NCBI RefSeq assembly: GCF_900114215.1
Contig: NZ_FOSG01000007.1
Coordinates: forward strand, 124,001-188,000
Origin: Streptomyces mangrovi
Lineage (GTDB): Bacteria > Actinomycetota > Actinomycetes > Streptomycetales > Streptomycetaceae
DNA length: 64,000 nt
Direction of reading: 5' to 3'
Part shown: positions 10,180 to 18,667 of the stretch, in pieces
How the letters are laid out: every line of letters begins with the position of its first letter
Position numbering within the stretch: the first letter of the stretch is position 1
Translations under genes and position numbers: made by a program
Notes under the pieces: generated by a model
Told to the model about the DNA's origin: nothing
The model's input: the letters and a program-made list of their open reading frames with translations, nothing else
Databases searched by the model: none

Positions 10180-10875
10180 TCAGAACCCGACGGCGCCGAC
10201 CTGCCGCAGCAGTCCGAGGTCGTCCGTGTTCCACCAGCTCTCCGCGATCTTCCCGTCCTCGAAACGGAAGGTGGCGTGGCCGGTACCGGTGATCTTCTTG
10301 CCGGTGGGCTCCAGTCCCCGGTAGGCCCCCGAGTGGCGGCCGGTGTAGGACAGCCGCGCGCAGACCCTGTCCCCCTCGGCGAACAGGTCCTCGATGACCA
10401 GCACCGGCTGGAACGCCTCCAGGATCTCCTGGTTCTCCTCCTTGGCCTGCGCGAGCCTGACCTCGTAGGAGGAGAGCGAGGGGTCGTGCTCGCGGTAGTC
10501 GTCGGTGCACAGCCCGTCGGCCACGTCGAGGTTCCGCCCGTTTATCACCTCCTCGATGAAGGTGCGGGCCACACCGGCGTTGAGCTGCTCGTCCCGGGAG
10601 ACCTCCAGGTCGGTGAAGGTCGGCTCCTGGTCGCAGGCCTTCACCAGCCGGTGGAAGATCCGGTCGGTCTCGGGCAGGTGGGAATTGCGCATCGCCTCCT
10701 CGTAGGAGGGGAACTCCACGATCTCCACCACGTGGTCGGGATCGGAGCGGTCGCGCGCGACGACCGAGTGGGTGGCCGTCCGCTTGCCCTGGGTCGCCCG
10801 GACCCAGTCGTCCATCAGCCGGTCCACCTCTTCGGCCTGATGGGTCCTGCAGTCGATGACCTGGATGAACGTCAT
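10180..10875 (-). CDS. ABM-like monooxygenase domain fused to a SnoaL-like domain
   Basis: A 231-residue cytoplasmic protein with two alpha/beta folds in tandem. Residues 1-100 look like an antibiotic-biosynthesis-monooxygenase (ferredoxin-like) unit: MTFIQVIDCRTHQAEEVDRL, then VVEIVEFPSYEEAM. Residues 105-231 look like a SnoaL/ester-cyclase barrel: FIEEVINGRNLDVADGLC, YREHDPS, and GTGHATFRFEDGKIAESWW. Its reaction is unknown; such domains occur in both detoxification and polyketide tailoring. I chose the ATG at 10875 because GGAGG lies 7 bases before it; the frame stays open upstream to 11196. The promoter region is shared with a divergent membrane gene. Confidence 0.75.
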   Translation of the reverse strand: MTFIQVIDCRTHQAEEVDRLMDDWVRATQGKRTATHSVVARDRSDPDHVVEIVEFPSYEEAMRNSHLPETDRIFHRLVKACDQEPTFTDLEVSRDEQLNAGVARTFIEEVINGRNLDVADGLCTDDYREHDPSLSSYEVRLAQAKEENQEILEAFQPVLVIEDLFAEGDRVCARLSYTGRHSGAYRGLEPTGKKITGTGHATFRFEDGKIAESWWNTDDLGLLRQVGAVGF

Positions 10876-11125
10876 GGTGCCGCCTCCGCCGTCGGAGAAG
10901 TCGGGACACTCCCAGGTTATCGCCGTCATATGAATTATGTCCGGACTGTCCATATCGCCCCTTTCCCTCTTCCCGATGCGGGTCCGGTCACGTACGGAAT
11001 CCGCCCTTCCGGAGACCCGGGAGGCCCAGGAGAACCCTGGCCCGCGCTCGGTCACCGTGACCGGCGCGGGTCCCCGGCCCCCGCCCACGCGCGTCGGCGC
11101 GCCCGCCGGGGGCAGACGGGGCGGT

Positions 11126-11956
11126 ATGAGGACATCGACATCAGCATCGGCATCGATACGCGGGGGCGCCAGACGGGCCGCGCACAGCTCCGCCATGACG
11201 GCCGCCGCCCGCTGGGGGCTGGCCGCGTACGGCGTGATCTACCTGCTGATCGGCCTGCTGGCCCTGCGGATCGCCTTCGGGGACGCGGAGCACCAGGCTG
11301 ACAGCGGCGGCGCGCTGCGGGAGCTGGCACAGCAGCCGTTCGGGAACTTCCTGGTGTGGGCGGTCGGCATCGGGCTGGCCGGACTGGCCCTGTGGCGGCT
11401 TTCGGAGGCCGTGCTGGGCGCGGCGCGCCCGAAGGGCCACACACCCAAGGAGCGGCTGCGCTCGGCCGCCCGGTTCGCGGTGCTCGCCGTCCTGGCCGCT
11501 TCGGCGATCACCTTCGCCGCGGGGACCGGAAGCGGCGGGACGGCCGGCGACCGGCCCGAGGACCTCACCTCCCGGGTGTTCGAACTGCCGGCGGGACGCT
11601 GGCTGGTCGGCGCGCTGGGTCTGGTGGTCGTCGCGGTGGGCGTGTGGAGCGGGGTGCGGGCACTGCGGTACAAGTTCCGCGAGGAACTGGGCCCGGTACC
11701 GGCGCGCCTGCGCCGCGCCGTGGACGTGCTGGGCGTGGCGGGCGGCCTCGCGCGCGGGCTGGTGTTCGCGGTGGCGGGCGGCTTCGTGGTCCTGGCGGCC
11801 GTGCGGTACGACTCGGACGAGACCAAGGGCCTGGACGAGTCCCTGCGCACCCTGGCCACCGCCCCGGCCGGCCCGTGGCTGCTGGCGGCGGTCGCCACGG
11901 GGCTGGCGCTGTACGGGCTGTTCCTGTTCGCGCTGGCCCGCTGGCACAAGGGCTGA
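11126..11956 (+). CDS. DUF1206 membrane protein
   Basis: A 276-residue polytopic protein of unknown function. Six hydrophobic segments occur in three pairs, the repeated DUF1206 unit: WGLAAYGVIYLLIGLLALRI with FLVWAVGIGLAGLALWRL, FAVLAVLAASAITFAAG with WLVGALGLVVVAVGVWSG, and LARGLVFAVAGGFVVLAAV with WLLAAVATGLALYGLFLF. Each pair is joined by an acidic, Leu-rich loop (GALRELAQQPFG, ESLRTLATAPAG). The start is uncertain: the ATG at 11126 has GGGGCGG upstream, and a later ATG lies at residue 24. Confidence 0.82.
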   Translation: MRTSTSASASIRGGARRAAHSSAMTAAARWGLAAYGVIYLLIGLLALRIAFGDAEHQADSGGALRELAQQPFGNFLVWAVGIGLAGLALWRLSEAVLGAARPKGHTPKERLRSAARFAVLAVLAASAITFAAGTGSGGTAGDRPEDLTSRVFELPAGRWLVGALGLVVVAVGVWSGVRALRYKFREELGPVPARLRRAVDVLGVAGGLARGLVFAVAGGFVVLAAVRYDSDETKGLDESLRTLATAPAGPWLLAAVATGLALYGLFLFALARWHKG

Positions 11957-12004
11957 GACACGGCCCGGAGGGCGGGGCTGCCGGGTCCGGGACTCGGGCC
12001 CGGG

Positions 12005-12037
12005 CGCCCGCCGGCGGCACGGGAACGTGGGCGGGCG
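12005..12037. terminator. Weak hairpin between convergent genes
   Basis: CGCCCGCC (12005-12012) can pair with GGCGGGCG (12030-12037) between the DUF1206 stop and the stop of the convergent minus-strand gene. The stem is short and there is no T run, so this is a modest candidate. Confidence 0.3.
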
Positions 12038-12056
12038 GACCGGCGCCCCACCGTTC

Positions 12057-12710
12057 TCAGGTCATCGACTTATACAGTCCCCAGGCCGCGAGTCCGGCAG
12101 CCACCGTGGCAGCCATGGAGACGCCGACGTGGAGCAGTTGCGGCGGCAGGACCTGTGTTCTCAGCACAGGGCTGCCCGTCTCCTCCACGGTGACGTCGAT
12201 CAGCGAGTGGCTCCAGGTGTACACGGGGTCGCCGTCGATGAGGAGCAGATAGGTGACGGACTGGTTCCGGCCTATGCGTCCCGGCCCGATCCGCAGTTCG
12301 GTGCCGGCCACGGACTTCTGCGGTGGAGCCGCGTCGGCGGGGTCCGTCTCCGTGCCGAGGACCTCGAGGATGGGTTTGCCGATGTCCACCTTGATAGGCT
12401 CCCCCCGGTCGAAGGCGGCGCTGGGGACGTCCCGCCGACTGGTGTTGGTTATCCGGATGTGCACCAGCCGGGGGTCGGCGAGCGTCCGACCGTTGCGGCT
12501 GACCTGCAGCCCTCCTTCCAGCCTCTGGTGACTTCGCAGGAGCGGGGTGTCTCCCGTCCAGTAGGTGATGCACCGCTTGGGGTTGCTCGCCCTGAGAGTC
12601 GCCCACATCGCGCCGATCCCGACTCCGATCGTGGCGAAGACCGCGGCGGCCGCCCAGAGGGCTTCGGTGGCGTCGGACGCGTGGAGGTACTCCATTGAGA
12701 TGACGACCAT
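12057..12710 (-). CDS. Hypothetical protein with two terminal TM helices
   Basis: I do not recognise a family. The 217 residues have a TM helix near residues 17-39 (ALWAAAAVFATIGVGIGAMW) and a second at the extreme C-terminus (LLHVGVSMAATVAAGLAAWG). A soluble beta-rich domain of about 150 residues lies between them (LVHIRITNTSRRDVPSAAF, PIKVDIGKPILEVLG). The layout suggests one domain held at the membrane by both ends. Start choice is weak: ATGs at 12710 and 12695 both lack a clear ribosome site. It lies downstream of the vWA gene on the same strand but is separated by a strong hairpin. Codon use is less GC-extreme than in the neighbours. Confidence 0.6.
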   Translation of the reverse strand: MVVISMEYLHASDATEALWAAAAVFATIGVGIGAMWATLRASNPKRCITYWTGDTPLLRSHQRLEGGLQVSRNGRTLADPRLVHIRITNTSRRDVPSAAFDRGEPIKVDIGKPILEVLGTETDPADAAPPQKSVAGTELRIGPGRIGRNQSVTYLLLIDGDPVYTWSHSLIDVTVEETGSPVLRTQVLPPQLLHVGVSMAATVAAGLAAWGLYKSMT

Positions 12711-12829
12711 GGGTGCGATCCAACCATCAGGGAGCTGTCGGGAGGAGCCGATTCGGTCCTCGCTCCACCAGGGCGGTACCGGACGCACTCGGTCCGGGGC
12801 CGGAACCTCTCCGCCCGGCTTCCGTGTCA

Positions 12830-12868
12830 CGGACGTCGGCTCGAGCGATCCGTTCGAGCCGACGTCCG
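12830..12868 (-). terminator. Terminator after the vWA gene
   Basis: A 14-15 bp perfect stem (GGACGTCGGCTCGA and its complement, arms 12830-12844 and 12854-12868) with a 9-base loop lies 68 bases beyond the minus-strand stop at 12936. No T run follows, as is common in streptomycetes. Confidence 0.75.
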
Positions 12869-12935
12869 CGTCGTTCCCCCGTCCGGAAGCGGGCGGCGCC
12901 CGGACGGCCTGAGGAGAGAGCGGGGAACCGGGTCC

Positions 12936-14789
12936 TCAGAAGTTCCCGGCGACCTCGCGCAGCACCTTGTCGATGTTCTTCGGGTTACTGGAGTTGTAGC
13001 TGTACCCCCCGCTCTCCCCCGCCATCTCCATCAGGGTCTCCAGGGGCGCGTCATTGCTGTAGGCGATGGTGAAAACCCGCACCGGCCGGTCCTTCCCCTC
13101 CGCGCTGATATCGGCCTTCAGGTCGTTCAGATCGTATTCGCCCTTGTAGAAGTCGTGTCCGTCGCTGAGGACGACGATGGCGGTGGACTTGTGGTCCGGG
13201 GCTTCGGCGAGCTCGCGGTACGCGTCGCGAATGGTGACGTACAGGGCGGTGTCACCGCCTGCTCTCAACTCGGAGAGCTTCTTCTCCAGCCTCTTCTTGT
13301 TCTCGCGCATCGGTTTCGGTTCGACGAGTTCCCGGTACGGCAGATCGTCGCTGTACCTGTCCCCCGAGAACTCCCACAGGCCGACCTCGTCCCGGGCCCC
13401 GAAATCTTCGAGCGCTCCCTTGAGGGCCTCCCTCACCCGGCCCAGCCGTGACCGCCTGACGTCATCGGCCTTCTCCTTCGAGTGGGGATACCACTCCATC
13501 GAGCCGGAGACGTCTACGGCAAGGAGGATCCTGGTCGGTTTACGGACATCATCCCAGGATTCGCGCACCGCCTCGATCACCTCCGCAGACGGCAGGACAG
13601 ACTCCTTCCGTACGGCGTCACTGGAGATTCTGAGCTGTTCCGCCACCTCGGGAGCGAGGCGGCCGTCCGTTCCCCGGAAGCCCGCCTCCCTGAGTGCGTC
13701 CTGCTGTCCGCCCTCGAGCAGGAAGCCGAGGAAATCCTCGGCGATGCGCTTCTGCTGCTCGTCGGCGCTGGAGAGGATGGCGTACGGCGCGTCCGAGAGC
13801 AGCGTGCCCTCGCGCGGGTGGACCGGCACCAGCCTCTCCTCGGGCACGTGGTCCTTCAGCCCTGCCTTCTCCTCCTTCTCGCTGACGGGGCAGCCGGTGA
13901 TGTCCCCCCGGTTGTAGTCGTAGACCGTCTTCTCCTCCAGGGGGACCGCACTGACGTAGTCGAGTGCCTTTCCTCTGAAGTCGGCCCGGAGCAGGTTGCA
14001 CAGGTAGACCAGAGTGGTCTCGCCGTAGTGGATCGAGGCGGCCTCCACCCTCCTCACCCGCTCGCGTACCGCCTTCTCCTCGATCTTCCCGACGCCGAGA
14101 TCCGCGGTGGAGGTCTCGCCGGCCGCGGCGTAGGCGTGGAGCAGGGCGGCAAGCCCCGTGGTGGAGTAGTTCGGATCGGTCCTGCCCAGCTTGAACCCAC
14201 CCGCTTTCCCCCCGGTCGCCTTCAACCACGCCTCCGGGTCGTCGGCCATCTCCTGCAGGGTGGACCACCCGATCTCCCGCTCGGACCTCTCCAGGTCCTC
14301 CGCGATGGTCTTCGGCATGGCCAGGACCACAGGAGTCTCGGCGACGGAGGGAACGCGGCCTTCGTCCCCGTTCACGATGCGAACACCGTCCCGGGTGCTT
14401 TTTCCCTCCGACTCCTCCAACAGCATGGTTATCCACGAGGTGGACGCGGGACTCCACACCTGGGGGACTTCGTCGAGGTCCTGCTCCTCCGCTTCCCACC
14501 CGTACGCCAGGCCTTCGTAGACGGTGCCGGACGCACTGCGCAGGACCTTGATGCCCTTGTCGCCACACTCGCGGTCCCGGTTGTAGCGGCCGGCCAAGTC
14601 CTCCAGGAGGGCCGACTTCTCGGGCGAGGAGGCCAGGGTGACCGTCTTCCGGCACTCCGGGGGAGCCGCGTTCCTCTGCCCTTCCTCCCTCGTCAGCAGG
14701 TGGAAGCTCGTCAGGACGACGAGGCCGGCTACGACACCGACAATCGATGACTTTCCTCGGCTTAACGACACAAAAAGGATGCCTTTCAT
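12936..14789 (-). CDS. Substrate-binding and von Willebrand factor A domain protein
   Basis: A 617-residue protein anchored by one N-terminal TM helix (residues about 14-32, SSIVGVVAGLVVLTSFHLL), with the rest outside the membrane. Residues 45-390 resemble a periplasmic-binding-type fold (KTVTLASSPEKSALLEDLAG; VPQVWSPASTSW; PYAILSSADEQQKRIAEDFL). Residues 418-610 are a vWA domain with an intact MIDAS: DVSGS starting at Asp426, a GGDTALY turn, and VVLSDG. The pairing is a known actinobacterial architecture without an established role; metal-dependent adhesion or assembly at the cell surface is a guess. The ATG follows AGGATGCC-like purines only loosely. A hairpin terminator lies downstream. 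Confidence 0.82.
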   Translation of the reverse strand: MKGILFVSLSRGKSSIVGVVAGLVVLTSFHLLTREEGQRNAAPPECRKTVTLASSPEKSALLEDLAGRYNRDRECGDKGIKVLRSASGTVYEGLAYGWEAEEQDLDEVPQVWSPASTSWITMLLEESEGKSTRDGVRIVNGDEGRVPSVAETPVVLAMPKTIAEDLERSEREIGWSTLQEMADDPEAWLKATGGKAGGFKLGRTDPNYSTTGLAALLHAYAAAGETSTADLGVGKIEEKAVRERVRRVEAASIHYGETTLVYLCNLLRADFRGKALDYVSAVPLEEKTVYDYNRGDITGCPVSEKEEKAGLKDHVPEERLVPVHPREGTLLSDAPYAILSSADEQQKRIAEDFLGFLLEGGQQDALREAGFRGTDGRLAPEVAEQLRISSDAVRKESVLPSAEVIEAVRESWDDVRKPTRILLAVDVSGSMEWYPHSKEKADDVRRSRLGRVREALKGALEDFGARDEVGLWEFSGDRYSDDLPYRELVEPKPMRENKKRLEKKLSELRAGGDTALYVTIRDAYRELAEAPDHKSTAIVVLSDGHDFYKGEYDLNDLKADISAEGKDRPVRVFTIAYSNDAPLETLMEMAGESGGYSYNSSNPKNIDKVLREVAGNF

Positions 14790-15170
14790 GTGAAACGGCT
14801 GTCACGGCGACTTCGGCCGCCCGGAGGCCCGCCGGCAGACGCCGGCGGGGTGCGGCGGTTCGCCGTCCCCATGGGCCGCATCGCGGTCCGCGGTGTCTCC
14901 ACCGGCGATTCCGGATCGTCCCGCAGCGGTGGTGCCAGAACCTGACGGACCGACGACTTCACGAGCGGCCGCCCGGACCACCGGAGCACCACCACCGCCG
15001 CCCGGTCCCGGAAAGAACGCGGCGGACCGCTTTCGACCGGAGCGGAATCCGCTCGTACCGCCGTCCCCGATGCCCGCTTCGCCCCGCCCCCGGCCGGAAC
15101 CGGGGCTCACTCTAGAGCGGAGGGGCGGCCCGCGGAGGATATTCGGCCGAACGCGCCCGTCCGGGCCTGG
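14790..15170. other. 381-base intergenic region without a recognised gene
   Basis: It separates the vWA gene start from the stop of the uridine-kinase-like gene, both on the minus strand, and should hold the vWA promoter. CTCTAGAG near 15112 is the only AT-containing palindrome. Open frames here have no family resemblance or convincing ribosome sites, so none is called. Confidence 0.5.
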
Positions 15171-15821
15171 TCAGCCGGTCCAGGCCGGGTGGCGGGGGTC
15201 GTCGGCGCGGACGACCACGTCGGCGGCCCGGCCCGGCCGCACCTCCCCCTCGTAGCGGGCGAAGGCCGGCAGTGTCCAGTGCTCCTCGGCCGGGGTGCGG
15301 CGGGCCAGGGCGGCCGGGGTGAGCAGCAGATGGACCGCCAGGTCGAAGGGGAAACCGCGGCCGAGCAGCAGCGGACCGTCCATCACCAGTACGCCGCCGG
15401 GCGGCAGTCGGGCGTACTGGCTGCGGGTGGCGCGGTCGGTGGCCGGGTCCCACAGGTCGGGCAGCACCCGGCCGGTGCCGCCGGGGCTCAGCGGGCCGAA
15501 AACCTCGCGCCACAGGGCGCCCTCGTCCAGCCACAGGTCGTAGTACGCGTCCGGGTCCCGGTGGCCGTACTCCAGCCGCAGGGAGGCGGGCCGCAGGAAG
15601 CCGGCCGCGCTCACCCGGTGCACCGGTCGGCCGCGCAGCCGCAGCTCCTCGGCCAGGCCGTCCGCCCACTCATGAGGCCGGGCGGCCGGGGCGCCGTCCA
15701 CGGCGGCGCGCAGCCAGGGCGAGCCGTCGGCGGCCTCGGCCGCGGCGAGACGGTCGGCGAGATCGCCGACCGCCCGCTCCCGGGTGACGGGCGTGAACGC
15801 GCCCCGGGCCCGGGGGGTCAA
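15171..15821 (-). CDS. Uridine kinase-like protein with degenerate P-loop
   Basis: A 216-residue cytoplasmic protein resembling actinobacterial uridine kinases of the P-loop NTPase class. Matches include RAAVDGAPAARPHEW (residues 39-52), HRVSAAGFLRPASLR, the EYGHRDPDAYYD segment near 84-95, and GGVLVMDGPLLLGRGF near 142-157. Where a working Walker A would read GxxxxGK(S/T), this has GAPAARPHE, so the phosphate-binding Lys is missing and kinase activity is doubtful. The TTG at 15821 overlaps the nitroreductase stop (TTGA), so the two are probably translationally coupled; no ATG or GTG alternative was found nearby. Confidence 0.68.
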   Translation of the reverse strand: MTPRARGAFTPVTRERAVGDLADRLAAAEAADGSPWLRAAVDGAPAARPHEWADGLAEELRLRGRPVHRVSAAGFLRPASLRLEYGHRDPDAYYDLWLDEGALWREVFGPLSPGGTGRVLPDLWDPATDRATRSQYARLPPGGVLVMDGPLLLGRGFPFDLAVHLLLTPAALARRTPAEEHWTLPAFARYEGEVRPGRAADVVVRADDPRHPAWTG

Positions 15822-16504
15822 AGCCGCACCATGACCTGTTCCAGGTCCTTGCGGCGGATGTCGGGGACCCGTGCGCCGTCGGCCGGGTAGCCGACCGGGA
15901 TGACGTACGCGGCGCGCTCCTCGGGCGGGCGGTCGCAGACCTCGTTGAGGAAGCGCATCGGGCTGGGGGTGTGGGTGAGGGTGGCCAGGCCCGCCTGGTG
16001 GAGGCTGGCCAGCAGCAGGCCGACGGCGATGCCGACCGACTCCTTGGTGTAGTAGGGGCGCGGGGTCTCGGGCCCCTTGTGGACCTCGAAGACCACGATC
16101 ACCGCGGGCGCGGTCTCCAGGAACGGTTTGCGCCAGTCGGTGCCCAGCGGCGCGAGGGCGTCGAGCCACTCGTCGGAGGCGCGGCGTCCGTAGAACTCCC
16201 GCTCCTCGGCCTCGGCGGCCTCGCGCAGCCTCGCTCTGCGCTCGGGGTCGGTAAGGACGACGAAGCGCCAGGGCTGGACGTTCGCCCCGCTGGGTGCGGT
16301 GGCGGCGGTGCGGACGGCCCACTCCAGGACGCCGTCGGGCAGGGGACGGGCGGAGAAGTCGCGCACGGTCCGGCGGCGGGCCATCACGTCGTGGAAGGCG
16401 CGGGCGCGGCTCTCGGCCTCCTCGGCGGGGACGTGCGGCGGCCGGTGCGGGACGGTGGGGTACGCGGCGGGCGGCTCGTGGGCGAGCCCATTGGTACGGT
16501 CCAT
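15818..16504 (-). CDS. Nitroreductase family protein (FMN-dependent)
   Basis: A 228-residue flavin reductase of the nitroreductase/iodotyrosine deiodinase fold. Visible elements are the FMN-phosphate motif RRRTVRDFSARPLP (about 44-57), the TAATAPSGANVQPWRFVV stretch near 70-87, YTKESVGIAVGLLLASLHQA near 150-169, and the C-terminal PVGYPADGARVP. It uses NAD(P)H to reduce a nitro, quinone or halo-aryl substrate that cannot be told here. The ATG at 16504 gives an ordinary family length. It is the first gene of a two-gene unit with the uridine-kinase-like gene and is divergent from the ABC-F gene. Confidence 0.88.
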   Translation of the reverse strand: MDRTNGLAHEPPAAYPTVPHRPPHVPAEEAESRARAFHDVMARRRTVRDFSARPLPDGVLEWAVRTAATAPSGANVQPWRFVVLTDPERRARLREAAEAEEREFYGRRASDEWLDALAPLGTDWRKPFLETAPAVIVVFEVHKGPETPRPYYTKESVGIAVGLLLASLHQAGLATLTHTPSPMRFLNEVCDRPPEERAAYVIPVGYPADGARVPDIRRKDLEQVMVRL

Positions 16505-16922
16505 ACGCCGCAGCACAGCACACCCGCGGGCGGCGGTAAACACCGTGGCGCGTCCGGTCGCGTGCCCGTTCGCGCGCCCGGCGGCGCAGCGGCGGAAAAC
16601 CGTTTGCGGCCCCACCGCGCCCGCCCTAGCGTCTTTCCCGGCCCTGTCGTCGTCGATCGGAGAAGGCCGTTGCTCGCCTGAGGTCATGAGGCACCGGACC
16701 GCCGGACGCTTGTACGTCCGCGCGGCATCCGCATGTGCGACGACCTCGGGCTGTGAGCCGCCCTCCGGAGCGACCGGGCCGTATCGGCCGGCCGGACCGT
16801 CCCCGTCCACGGGCTTCGGTTCCGCGCCTCCCCGCGCGCCCTCCCCGTCGTCGTACGGCGTCGTCTCCCGGTGCCTCCCGCGTGTCGCTCCCCTTCCGTA
16901 CCGAGAGCAGCAGGAGGCCCGC
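16505..16922 (+). other. 418-base leader region of the ABC-F gene
   Basis: No independent gene is called. From the ATG at 16686 a frame (MRHRTAGRLYVRAASACATT) stays open into the ABC-F reading frame. A 7-codon ORF (16733-16756, MCDDLGL) overlaps it. A hairpin CGGACG/CGTCCG occupies 16703-16720, and a GGCCG/CGGCC stem follows further on. A long structured leader before an ABC-F gene is the layout of drug-sensing attenuators, but no clear terminator/antiterminator pair could be drawn by eye. The nitroreductase promoter must also lie at the left end. Confidence 0.35.
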
Positions 16923-18554
16923 ATGGCCCATCCCCCTTCCCACTCCCCCGCACCGTCCCATCCGTCCGTCGTCTGTACCGGGGTGCGCTTCGCCTGGCCG
17001 GACGGCACCCCCGTGCTGGAGGACTTCCAGTTCTCCGCGGGCCCCGGCCGCACCGGGCTGGTCGGCCTCAACGGCGCCGGCAAGTCCACCCTGCTGAAGC
17101 TGATCGCGGGCGAGCTGACCCCGGCCGAGGGATCGGTGCGCACCACCGGCGAGGTGGGCCACCTTCCCCAGACCGTCCATCTGGACACCGCGATGCGTGT
17201 GGACCGGGCCCTGGGCATCGCGGAGATCCGCGCCGCGCTGCACGCCATCGAGGCCGGGGACGCGAGCGAGGGGAACTTCACGGCCGTCGGTGACGACTGG
17301 GACGTGGAGGAACGCGCCCGCGCCGCCCTGGATCAGCTCGGGCTGGGGCACATCGGCCTGGACCGCGCCATCGGCGAGCTCTCGGGCGGCGAGGCGGTCC
17401 TGCTGCGGCTGGCCGCGCTGCTGCTGGCCCGGCCGCGGATCCTGCTGCTGGACGAGCCGACGAACAACCTCGACATCACCGCGCGCGGGCGGCTGTACGA
17501 GGCCGTCCGCTCCTGGAACGGGGTGCTGCTGGTGGTCAGCCACGACCGCGAGCTGCTGCGGCACATGGACCGGATCGCCGATCTGCGCGACGGCGGGGTC
17601 CAGTGGTACGGCGGGAACTACGACGCCTACCAGGAGTCCCTGGCCACCGAGCAGGAGGCGGCCGAGCGGGCGGTCCGCGCGGCGAAGGCGGACGTCAGGC
17701 GGCAGAAGCGCGATCTGGTCGAGGCGCACGACAAGCTCGCCGGACGGATGCGCCAGGGCCGCAAGGCCGCCGCCACCGCGGGCCTGCCCAAGATCGTGGC
17801 GGGAGCACGCAAGCGCGCGGCGCAGGTCTCGGCGGGCAAGCACCGCATCCTGCACGAGGAGCGGCTGGAAGAGGCGCGGGAGCGGCTGGACGAGGCCGCC
17901 GAGGCGGTGCGGGACGACGTCGAGATCCGCGTCGACCTGCCGCACACCGCCGTGCCGCGCGGCCGTACCGTCCTGACGCTGCGCGCTCTCGAGCTGCGCT
18001 GCGGGGCCCGTGCGGAGCTGGAGTTGCGCGGTCCGGAGCGTGTGGCGCTGGTCGGGCGCAACGGCGCGGGCAAGACCACGCTCCTGCGCACGGTCGCCGG
18101 GGAGCTGGAGCCGGCGGCGGGCGAGGCGGTGGCGCACGTCCCGGTGCGGTATCTGCCGCAGCGTCTGGACGTGCTGGACGACGCGCTGTCGGTCGCGGCG
18201 AACGTGGCGCGCTTCGCGCCGGGGGCGACCGACAACCACGTCCGGGCACGGCTGGCGCGCTTCCTGTTCCGGGGCGCGCGGGCGAACCGCCCGGCCGGGA
18301 CGCTGTCGGGCGGTGAGCGGTTCCGGGCGGCGCTGGCGGCGCTGATGCTGGCCGAGCCCGCGCCGCAGCTGCTGATGCTGGACGAGCCGACGAACAATCT
18401 CGACATGGCGAGCGTGCGGCAGCTCACCACCGCTCTGGAGGGCTACGCGGGCGCGCTGGTCGTGGCCGGCCACGATGTGGCGTTCCTGCGGGAGATCGGC
18501 ATCACCCGCTGGCTGCTGCTGGACGGCGAGCTGTCCGAGACCGATCCGCTGTAG
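16923..18554 (+). CDS. ABC-F family ATPase (probable ribosome-protection type)
   Basis: A soluble protein with two ABC ATPase domains in one chain and no membrane segment, which is the ABC-F class. Many members act on the ribosome and several give resistance to macrolides, lincosamides or pleuromutilins. The 543 residues hold Walker A GLNGAGKST at 48-56 and GRNGAGKTT near 378-386, signature LSGGE in both halves, and the LLDEPTNNLD / MLDEPTNNLD Walker B motifs. A charged coiled linker spans about 240-340 (QEAAERAVRAAKADVRRQKR). The ATG follows AGGAGG with 5-base spacing. The long leader upstream fits regulated expression. The drug specificity is not predictable. Confidence 0.9.
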   Translation: MAHPPSHSPAPSHPSVVCTGVRFAWPDGTPVLEDFQFSAGPGRTGLVGLNGAGKSTLLKLIAGELTPAEGSVRTTGEVGHLPQTVHLDTAMRVDRALGIAEIRAALHAIEAGDASEGNFTAVGDDWDVEERARAALDQLGLGHIGLDRAIGELSGGEAVLLRLAALLLARPRILLLDEPTNNLDITARGRLYEAVRSWNGVLLVVSHDRELLRHMDRIADLRDGGVQWYGGNYDAYQESLATEQEAAERAVRAAKADVRRQKRDLVEAHDKLAGRMRQGRKAAATAGLPKIVAGARKRAAQVSAGKHRILHEERLEEARERLDEAAEAVRDDVEIRVDLPHTAVPRGRTVLTLRALELRCGARAELELRGPERVALVGRNGAGKTTLLRTVAGELEPAAGEAVAHVPVRYLPQRLDVLDDALSVAANVARFAPGATDNHVRARLARFLFRGARANRPAGTLSGGERFRAALAALMLAEPAPQLLMLDEPTNNLDMASVRQLTTALEGYAGALVVAGHDVAFLREIGITRWLLLDGELSETDPL

Positions 18555-18648
18555 TCCGTCCGCTTCCGAAGCGGTCACCTCTCCTCCGGTGCCGGGCGGC
18601 GCCGTCCGGCAGCGTCCGGCACCGGAAGAGGTTTCGCAACTGTGGTGA

Positions 18649-18663
18649 GACAGCAATACTGTC
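18649..18663. promoter_or_regulatory. Inverted repeat in the merR-type gene promoter
   Basis: GACAG-CAATA-CTGTC ends 4 bases before the regulator's ATG, and a further ACTGTG lies upstream at about 18639. The CAATACT segment could be the -10, so the repeat is well placed for autoregulation. Confidence 0.35.
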
Positions 18664-18667
18664 CGAC

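Noticed and set aside
14893..15255. Plus-strand ORF in the gap between the vWA and uridine-kinase-like genes
   Set aside because: Low-complexity Pro/Arg composition, no ribosome site, and its end overlaps a real gene on the other strand.
16733..16756. 7-codon ORF MCDDLGL upstream of the ABC-F gene as a leader peptide
   Set aside because: No ribosome site and too short to judge; mentioned only as part of the leader region.
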